From NCBI RefSeq assembly GCF_900104725.1, contig NZ_LT629758.1, positions 2,170,001 through 2,234,000 on the forward strand: a stretch of 64,000 nt of DNA. The letters are read 5' to 3'. A model generated the notes under the pieces. That model was not told where the DNA came from. It saw only the letters and a list, made by a program, of their open reading frames with translations, and searched no databases. Positions 59,165 through 64,000 of this stretch are shown here, piece by piece (positions within the stretch are counted from its first letter, which is position 1; each line of letters opens with the position of its first letter). This stretch comes from Actinoplanes derwentensis (lineage in GTDB: Bacteria > Actinomycetota > Actinomycetes > Mycobacteriales > Micromonosporaceae). Both the position numbers and the translations under genes were made by a program.

Positions 59165-60070
59165 TCAAAGGCCCTTCAGGACTCGTTCCAGTGCCGACTG
59201 GCCGGCGGGTCCCCAGTTCGGTTTGCCGCCGGGCTGGCCGCGGTCCCCGTTCTGGCCCATCAGCATCAGGAACAGGCTCTTCATCGCGGCCAGCCCGCGC
59301 GCCCGTCGGAGTGTCGTCTCGTCCGCCCGGCCGTAGCTGTCGAAGAACCGGGAAGCGCCTCCTGCGGGTAACAGCAGCCAGGCGGCCCCGAGGTCCCATG
59401 CCGGGTCGCCGGCGAAGAGGGCGCCGAAGTCGACGATGCCCGCCAGTGTGCCGTCGGCGACTACGACGTTGGCGGGATGCAGGTCACCGTGTACCCATAC
59501 CCGTGGTCCCGGCCATTCGGGGGTCGCTGCCGCGTCGTTCCACACGGCCCGGATGCCGGCCTCGTCGAAGCCGAAGCCGCCGAGATCCACGGCTCCCAGC
59601 AGGCGCTCGAACCCGTCCCCGCAGTCCTTGGGGTGGGTGCCGAAGTCCGAGGCGCCCGGCGCGTCGGCGGGTGCCTCCACGTGCAGGGCGGTGAGGAACG
59701 CCGCCAGCACGTCGGCCGCGTGGTCGCCACGGGTGATCGTCGCGTGATCCAGGGGCGTGCCGCCCACCCACGTCATGACCGTCCACATCTTGGGGAAGCG
59801 CCGCGACGGCGTGCCGTCGCGTACTGGAGTGGGGATCGGAAGCGGCAGGCGTGGGGCCAGCAGTGGTAGCCAGCGGCGTTCCTTGAGCTGCAGATCGGGG
59901 CTGGTGTCCATCCGCTGCATTCGGACGGCCAGGTCGTCGCCGAGGCGCCACATCTGGTTTCCCCAGCCACCCGCCACCTCACGAATGGACCGATCGGCCA
60001 GGTCCGGATGCTGTTCCTGCAGCAGGTCGCGGACCAGATCTTCGCTGACCTCAACTTCGGACTCGATCAC
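59165..60070 (-). CDS. Aminoglycoside phosphotransferase (APH)-family kinase
   Basis: A 301-residue kinase-fold protein. Catalytic loop VWVHGDLHPANVVV (HGDxHxxN) and metal loop GIVDFGALFAGDPAWDLGAA (DFG-like) are complete; N-lobe: VAGGWGNQMWRLGDDLAVRM. Relatives phosphorylate aminoglycosides, macrolides, amino acids or sugars; many are not resistance enzymes. GTG 60070 with TACCGT ending 9 nt upstream; the longer frame crosses a non-coding gap. Confidence 0.9.
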   Translation of the reverse strand: MIESEVEVSEDLVRDLLQEQHPDLADRSIREVAGGWGNQMWRLGDDLAVRMQRMDTSPDLQLKERRWLPLLAPRLPLPIPTPVRDGTPSRRFPKMWTVMTWVGGTPLDHATITRGDHAADVLAAFLTALHVEAPADAPGASDFGTHPKDCGDGFERLLGAVDLGGFGFDEAGIRAVWNDAAATPEWPGPRVWVHGDLHPANVVVADGTLAGIVDFGALFAGDPAWDLGAAWLLLPAGGASRFFDSYGRADETTLRRARGLAAMKSLFLMLMGQNGDRGQPGGKPNWGPAGQSALERVLKGL

Positions 60071-60274
60071 GGGACGTGACGGTACTCGAGCCTGACAACC
60101 ACTCCAGGGTGCTGGAGACGCTGTCGGCGGCGTGCCTCGATGCGGGTCTTCGGGTTGCGGTCGGTTGTCTGAGTTGTTCCAGCGGTTCGGTGAGCGCGGA
60201 AGTGTCCTGACGCCGGCCCGAGAGCATGCGGGAGGCTGCGGCGTGGGCGCGGCCGGCGGTAGCGCAGATGCGGG

Positions 60275-60772
60275 GTGAATCATGACGGCGTGGCTGAGTT
60301 GACCTTGTTCGCGGATTACCACCAGATCCATGTCTTCGACGAGGGATCGGAGACGGATCTCGGCGGCGAGTGGACTGGCCGGGCGGTGGATGATCGTTTG
60401 GCAGTCGGCTGGGACGCGGTTGCTGTCGGTACCACGGTCGATGTCGACGTCGAGGTCAGCGTCGAGTTGCTGGACGGGCCGCCGCCGGACGACAGCGTCG
60501 ACTTCGATCACGTCGCGGAAGTCAGTCTGTGTTGCTCGTCGGGGCGTCTGGTGGTCATGGGATGCACCGACTACGAGCCCGATGCGCGACGTTTCCCGGT
60601 GGCGGCAGGCTGGCTGCGGTTGCGCGTGTCTCAGTCCAACCTTGATCGCGCCCATCAAGCAGGCCTCGACTCGGACGGTGATCCGCAGACGACGGAGCGG
60701 CTACGCCTGCAGGTGTGGTCGGCGGCGGCAGCGCCCGTGGTGGTTTCTCGTCGTTGGCAGCCGCCGGCGTAG
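60275..60772 (+). CDS. Protein of unknown function
   Basis: A 165-residue acidic soluble protein beginning AELTLFADYHQIHVFDEGSE; the DYHQ-x-F start and WTGRAVDDRLAVGWDAVAVG followed by alternating strands (VDVDVEVSVELLDGPPPDDS) suggest an all-beta domain shared with other bacterial hypothetical proteins. GTG 60275 is weakly supported. The 204 bp before it hold no gene I can name. Confidence 0.65.
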   Translation: MNHDGVAELTLFADYHQIHVFDEGSETDLGGEWTGRAVDDRLAVGWDAVAVGTTVDVDVEVSVELLDGPPPDDSVDFDHVAEVSLCCSSGRLVVMGCTDYEPDARRFPVAAGWLRLRVSQSNLDRAHQAGLDSDGDPQTTERLRLQVWSAAAAPVVVSRRWQPPA

Positions 60773-60894
60773 TAGAGGTTCCTCGGCTAGGCAGTGTCGC
60801 GTGGGTTCGGTGTCCGTGCACCCACCGGCCCGCTGATCTGCCTCGCCCTCCAGAGCAGCAACTTCTCCTCCGAACCGAAGGTAGGGTCCGGCGG

Positions 60895-61184
60895 GTGAGG
60901 TTGAACTTTTTGATCATGTGACGGAAGAGCTGACACGGCGAGGCCGGTCGTTCGTTTCCGCGCATGGGGTTCGAGTTGGCCTTCCCGGCGTTGAGCAATA
61001 CCGCTCTGTCTGGCGGAATTGGGTATCCCGGTCGTCGAGATCGACCTTGCTGTGGCGTTCCAGCAAAGGAATGGCAGACACGTGGTGGCGGGGCCCGATT
61101 CGCTGATAGCCGTCTACTCGGGCGAGTCCACCTGTCTCGGCGCGCCCGGGTGTCCGCACCGGATTGATCTACTCAGGGCTGGAT
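60895..61184 (+). pseudogene. Frameshifted remnant of a small protein gene
   Basis: Coherent peptides occur in successive frames: EELTRRGRSFVSAHGVRVGL and VEQYRSVW in one, then ELGIPVVEIDLAVAFQQRNG, GRHVVAGPDSLIAVYSGEST and CPHRIDLLRAG in another, ending at 61184. A leaderless-type TAGGGT lies before a GTG at 60895 in a third frame. At least one frame break (near 61018) separates them. I do not recognise the family. Confidence 0.4.
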
Positions 61185-61224
61185 GACCGGGGTCTGCACG
61201 TAGGCGTGTAACAGCAGGTAGTGC

Positions 61225-61389
61225 CGCACCGCAGCGTCTCGTCGGTTGGGCTGCGGGCCGTTCGTTCGCCTGGGTCGACGATGAGATCACCGATACCGGC
61301 CGGGGGCGATCCTCGTCGGGGTCTCGTCGATGGTGATTACGCCGTTCTCCAGGTCTGGCTGCACTGGCGACGGCACGCCGACGCGTGAG
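61225..61389 (+). pseudogene. HAD-hydrolase-like C-terminal remnant
   Basis: The reading RSFAWVDDEITDTG is followed, one frame later, by GDPRRGLVDGDYAVLQVWL and HWRRHADA with a stop at 61387-61389. This pairing (WVDDEIT and the DPRxGLxDxD ending) is that of a common actinobacterial HAD-domain protein; the segment between them is missing and there is no N-terminus. A dead fragment. Confidence 0.45.
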
Positions 61390-61408
61390 GGCGGTCTGAA
61401 GGTCCTGG

Positions 61409-62323
61409 TCAGCGCCAGAAGGCGGTGACTGCTGTGGCGTGGGCGCGGCCGATGGTTCGGCCGGCTCGGGCGGAGGCGGCTCGGGTGGTCGGGGACAGTG
61501 GGTTGGGGCCGGAGGCGTCCAAGGAGGCCTGGTCGGCGTTGATGGTGTGGACTTCGGCGGGTTTCAGGGCTGCGATCTCTTCGGCGAGGGTGGGGCCCCA
61601 GAGGGCTGGTGTGTCGGGGCGCGCCGGCTGGATGAGCAGGATGCGGTCGATGCCGGTGGCGAGGTCGGCGTTGGTGCCGGAGCGTAGGCCGCCGTCCATG
61701 TGGTGGTGGCCGTTGTGTTCGACGGGTGGCCAGACGCCGGGGACGGCGCAGCTGGCGGCGACCGCGTCGATCAGGGGGATGCCGGAGGCGCGGTCGAAGG
61801 TGGTGCCGTGGTCGGTGTCGGTGTCGACGGCGGTCAGTAGGAGGCGTTGGTGGGGCCAGGTGTGGTTGGGGCAGGCGGGCGGCGATGGCGGTGCGGCGGG
61901 TCTGTGGGGTGACGGTGGGGGTTTGGCGGGCGAGTGTGCCGATGCGGCGGCGGCGTTCGTCGGGTGTGCCGGGGGTGGCGAGGGTGGTGGTGAGTTGTGC
62001 GATGAGGGCGGGGAAGTCGATGCCGGGTTCGAGTTCGGCTGTTTCGTCGGCGAGTCGGGCCTGGTAGAGGTCGTTGATGGGGGTGCCGCTGGTGATTTGG
62101 GCGGCGACGGCTGATCCGGCGGAGGTGCCGATGATGAGGTCGGCCTGGGTGATGCGGGTGGTGAGGGTGGGGTCGGTGTCGGCGAGGCCGCGCAGGACGC
62201 CGAGTTCCCAGGCGATGTCGGCTACGCCGCCGCCGGCGAGGACGAGCAGGCGTCGGCGGTGCCGGAGAGGATGCGGGCGCGGGTCTGCCGGCCCCGGGTG
62301 GTGCTGGCGATCTTCGCGGGCAT
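61409..62323 (-). pseudogene. Patatin-like phospholipase, broken by frameshifts
   Basis: The family sequence is spread over frames. The N-terminal frame from ATG 62323 stops early, and RLLVLAGGGVADIAWELGVL resumes in another frame with the nucleophile motif IGTSAGSAVAAQ (GxSxG). After IAARLP a CCCC run (about 61867-61871) moves sense by one base to NHTWPHQRLLLTAVDTDTD, then AVPGVWPPVEHNGHHHMDGG with the DGG dyad Asp, ending VTAFWR at 61409. Two frame breaks make it a pseudogene; both catalytic residues are still encoded. Confidence 0.65.
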
Positions 62324-62347
62324 GGGATCGAGCGTAGGTGGCGGTTG

Positions 62348-62367
62348 ACTGGACTGGCGAGTCCAGT
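62348..62367. promoter_or_regulatory. Inverted repeat upstream of the HEAT-repeat gene
   Basis: ACTGGACT (62348-62355) and AGTCCAGT (62360-62367) are perfect inverted repeats around GGCG, 24 bp before the GTG at 62392. Either an operator or an RNA hairpin. Confidence 0.4.
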
Positions 62368-62391
62368 TGTGGTCCGGAGTGGGAGGTGTTC

Positions 62392-63201
62392 GTGGCGGGC
62401 AGTCTGCCGTTGGAGTTGTTGCTGAGATCGGCGCGGCGTGAGGTCGAGGACGACGACGGTGATGCGGCGATGCCGTCGTTGGTGGCGCTGCAGGGGCGGG
62501 CGACGCGGGAGGTCTTCGATCGTGCGTGTGCGCTGGTGGTCGACCCCGAGGTGGTGCTGCGGGAGCTGGGGGTGCGGATTCTGCGGGAGCTGGGTGACGA
62601 GCAGCCCGACGGGTTCCGGCCGTTTCGTGGGGAGACGGTGGCGTTGATGCGGGCGCGGCTGGCGCTGGAGCCTGATCCGGGTGTGGTGCGCTGGATCGTG
62701 TCGGCGCTCGGTTGGCACCGTGATCGGGAGGCGTTGCCGGAGGTGGTGGCGCTCGCCGGTCATCCGGATGTGCGGGTGCGGTTTCATGTGGCGGCGGCGT
62801 TACCGGGCCTGGTCGACCGGGAGCGGGTGGAACCGGCGGCCGCTGAGGCGTTGTTCCGGCTGTGTCATGACGAGGATGCCGACATCCGGTATTACGCGTT
62901 GTATGCGGTGACGCGGGAGATCGGGGGCCTGGACGTCGAGGCGGTCACCGCGCTGGTGGTGGGGCTCGCCGATGATGCCGACGAGCAGGTGCGGGCGATG
63001 GCGGTGGCGCATCGCGAGGCGATCGGTGTGGTCCGGGAGTTGCTCGATGGTGTGGTGGAGCCGGGTCGGCGTGAGCGTCTGATCGGGCCGGTTCTGGTGG
63101 AGCTCGCGTGGGCTGAGGATGACGCTGATCTGCTGGAGGATCTGATCACGGACTCGGATCTCGCGGAGCGGCTTGTCAGGTGGTGGGCCGGGCGGGACTG
63201 A
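62392..63201 (+). CDS. HEAT-repeat protein
   Basis: A 269-residue alpha-solenoid. Repeats of about 30 residues are clear: DPEVVLRELGVRILRELGDE, EPDPGVVRWIVSALGWHRDR, HPDVRVRFHVAAALPGLVDR, DEDADIRYYALYAVTREIGG, DADEQVRAMAVAHREAIGVV. Such proteins are scaffolds or phycobilin-lyase-like/immunity-type binders; no enzyme residues seen. GTG 62392 has GGGAGG 5 nt upstream. Codons are strongly G-rich. Confidence 0.85.
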   Translation: MAGSLPLELLLRSARREVEDDDGDAAMPSLVALQGRATREVFDRACALVVDPEVVLRELGVRILRELGDEQPDGFRPFRGETVALMRARLALEPDPGVVRWIVSALGWHRDREALPEVVALAGHPDVRVRFHVAAALPGLVDRERVEPAAAEALFRLCHDEDADIRYYALYAVTREIGGLDVEAVTALVVGLADDADEQVRAMAVAHREAIGVVRELLDGVVEPGRRERLIGPVLVELAWAEDDADLLEDLITDSDLAERLVRWWAGRD

Positions 63202-63302
63202 CCGGGGGTGTTCACTGGAAGTGGGTGGCGGTGGTGATGATGACGGTGATGTTCGCGGGTTCGTCCATGCTCGCCGTGGTGGAACGTCAACCGGGCTTGA
63301 GG

Positions 63303-63809
63303 TCAAGGGTGCGGTCGGGGGTCCCAGAATCCGTGGTGGACGCGGGTGGCGCCGGGCAGGTCGGCGGGGCCGTCGATCACGATGGGGCGGCCGCCGTGGG
63401 TGAAGACGTCGCGTGCCGGCAGCCGGAGCGGTGGGATGCCGTCCTCTTCGGTGACCATGGTGGCGAGGTCGGCTTCGGAGAGGGCGAACACGATGCGGCC
63501 GATGCCGGACCAGTAGATCGCGCCGGAGCACATGGCGCATGGTTCGGTGCTGGTGTAGAGGGTGGCGCTCGCGCGGGTGGCGTGGTCGAGGGGCCCGGCG
63601 AGGCGGACCAGGTTGGTTTCGGCGTGCCCGGTGGGGTCGTTGCCGGTGACGACGCTGTTGCGGGCTTCCAGGACGGTGCCGGCGGCGGTGACCAGCAGGG
63701 ATCCGAACGGGTGGTCGCCGCGGTCGCGGGCTTCGCCGGCCAGGGCGATGGCGCGTTCGAGGTGGGTGACGTCGGTGGTGGTGATGGTCGTGGTGGTCAC
63801 CAGGGTCAT
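63303..63809 (-). CDS. Nucleoside deaminase (CMP/dCMP/guanine deaminase family)
   Basis: A 168-residue zinc deaminase. Zinc and catalytic motifs: TGHAETNLVRLA (HAE) and STEPCAMCSGAIYWSGIGR (PCxxC). The FGSLLVTAAGTVLEARNSV start strand and length suit the GuaD/TadA-like group; guanine or cytosine is a likely substrate. The 101 bp between it and the convergent HEAT gene hold nothing obvious. Confidence 0.9.
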   Translation of the reverse strand: MTLVTTTTITTTDVTHLERAIALAGEARDRGDHPFGSLLVTAAGTVLEARNSVVTGNDPTGHAETNLVRLAGPLDHATRASATLYTSTEPCAMCSGAIYWSGIGRIVFALSEADLATMVTEEDGIPPLRLPARDVFTHGGRPIVIDGPADLPGATRVHHGFWDPRPHP

Positions 63810-63825
63810 GACGGGCAGCGTAACG

Positions 63826-63862
63826 CCGGGCCGGCCGGGACTGGGGAGTCCTGGCCGGCCCG
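63826..63862 (-). terminator. Hairpin after the Ohr gene
   Basis: CCGGGCCGGCCGGGACT pairs with AGTCCTGGCCGGCCCGG around GGGG, with one G-U mismatch. It lies 11 bp past the minus-strand Ohr stop and 16 bp before the deaminase start. Confidence 0.7.
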
Positions 63863-63873
63863 GCGTGCGGGGC

Positions 63874-64000
63874 TCAGGCGAGGTTGAGCTGGACCTCGAC
63901 GTTGCCGCGGGTGGCGTTGGAGTACGGGCAGAGCTGGTGGGCGGCGTCCAGGACGGCCTTGGCGGTGGCTTCGTCGAGGCCGGGGAGTTCGGCTTCGATG
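63874..64000 (-). CDS. ohr: Ohr/OsmC-family organic hydroperoxide reductase, C-terminal fragment
   Basis: The last 41 codons of a minus-strand gene that continues past the window: IEAELPGLDEATAKAVLDAA, then HQLCPYSNATRGNVEVQLNL. The CPYSNATRGN segment with the resolving Cys is the Ohr signature. Ohr reduces organic peroxides in the cytoplasm with two Cys residues; the first lies outside the window. Confidence 0.9.
   Translation of the reverse strand, partial: IEAELPGLDEATAKAVLDAAHQLCPYSNATRGNVEVQLNLA

Noticed and set aside
61834..62787. 317-codon Arg/His/Pro-rich minus-strand frame
   Set aside because: Shadow of the HEAT gene and of the broken patatin gene; the patatin motifs lie in the other frames.
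1..64000. CRISPR array, tRNA, rRNA or insertion sequence
   Set aside because: No regularly spaced repeats, cloverleaf genes, ribosomal RNA or transposase with terminal repeats recognised on either strand.

Overview
This 64 kb window is high-GC actinobacterial DNA. The gene families are those of a filamentous actinomycete, most likely Micromonosporaceae such as Actinoplanes (inferred, no marker gene is present): a LAL-type LuxR regulator, an F420-type PPOX enzyme, DUF3626 and DUF6086 proteins, paired dynamin-like GTPases and many TetR/MarR/ArsR regulators. GTG and TTG starts are common. Many genes have a TANNNT-like box ending 6-8 nt before the start codon, the usual sign of leaderless mRNAs in this phylum.

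Layout. 0-2 kb: end of a cytochrome P450, two decayed genes and a membrane protein. 2-8.6 kb: a compact NIS-siderophore-type locus with two IucA/IucC synthetases and a type III PLP decarboxylase in one overlapping operon, divergent from an FAD dehydrogenase and a small unknown protein. 8.5-18.5 kb: a metabolic and housekeeping block with an NAD-dependent epimerase, heme-binding-type protein, TauE permease coupled to a 29-residue membrane peptide, EEP nuclease, DapA-like aldolase, ABC-F protein with a structured leader, tyrosine recombinase, UppP, DUF3626 protein, small hydrolase and methyltransferase. 18.5-25 kb: secreted beta-helix protein, beta-propeller protein behind an 11-codon leader, an ECF sigma/membrane-protein pair, an NmrA protein and an NTF2-MarR pair. 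25-34 kb: ABC exporter, FAD monooxygenase with divergent TetR, TetR-PPOX operon, and a PEP-utilising rifampin-phosphotransferase-like enzyme in an operon with TetR. 34-47 kb: GntR-MFS operon, an acidic protein plus two dynamin-like GTPases, a LAL regulator with a small HTH partner, and an ArsR-MFS operon with a clear operator. 47-55 kb: MarR-GNAT fusion, acyltransferase, a guanidine-III riboswitch in front of a SugE/Gdx exporter, VOC and metallophosphoesterase genes, two broken genes, GNAT and a divergent coaD.

55-64 kb: a sequence built like a chromosomal dif site lies at 55296-55323, at the end of coaD. About 1 kb further on, a Xer-type recombinase starts inside a second dif-shaped palindrome. 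Plus-strand genes prefer C in their codons to the left of this place and G to the right. The right end holds a Tat lipoprotein, membrane proteins, a phosphotransferase, at least three decayed genes (60.9-62.3 kb), a HEAT-repeat protein, a nucleoside deaminase and the end of an Ohr/OsmC gene. Together these suggest a replication-terminus region, although the sign of the strand bias is opposite to the common one.

No rRNA, tRNA, CRISPR array or intact insertion sequence was seen.
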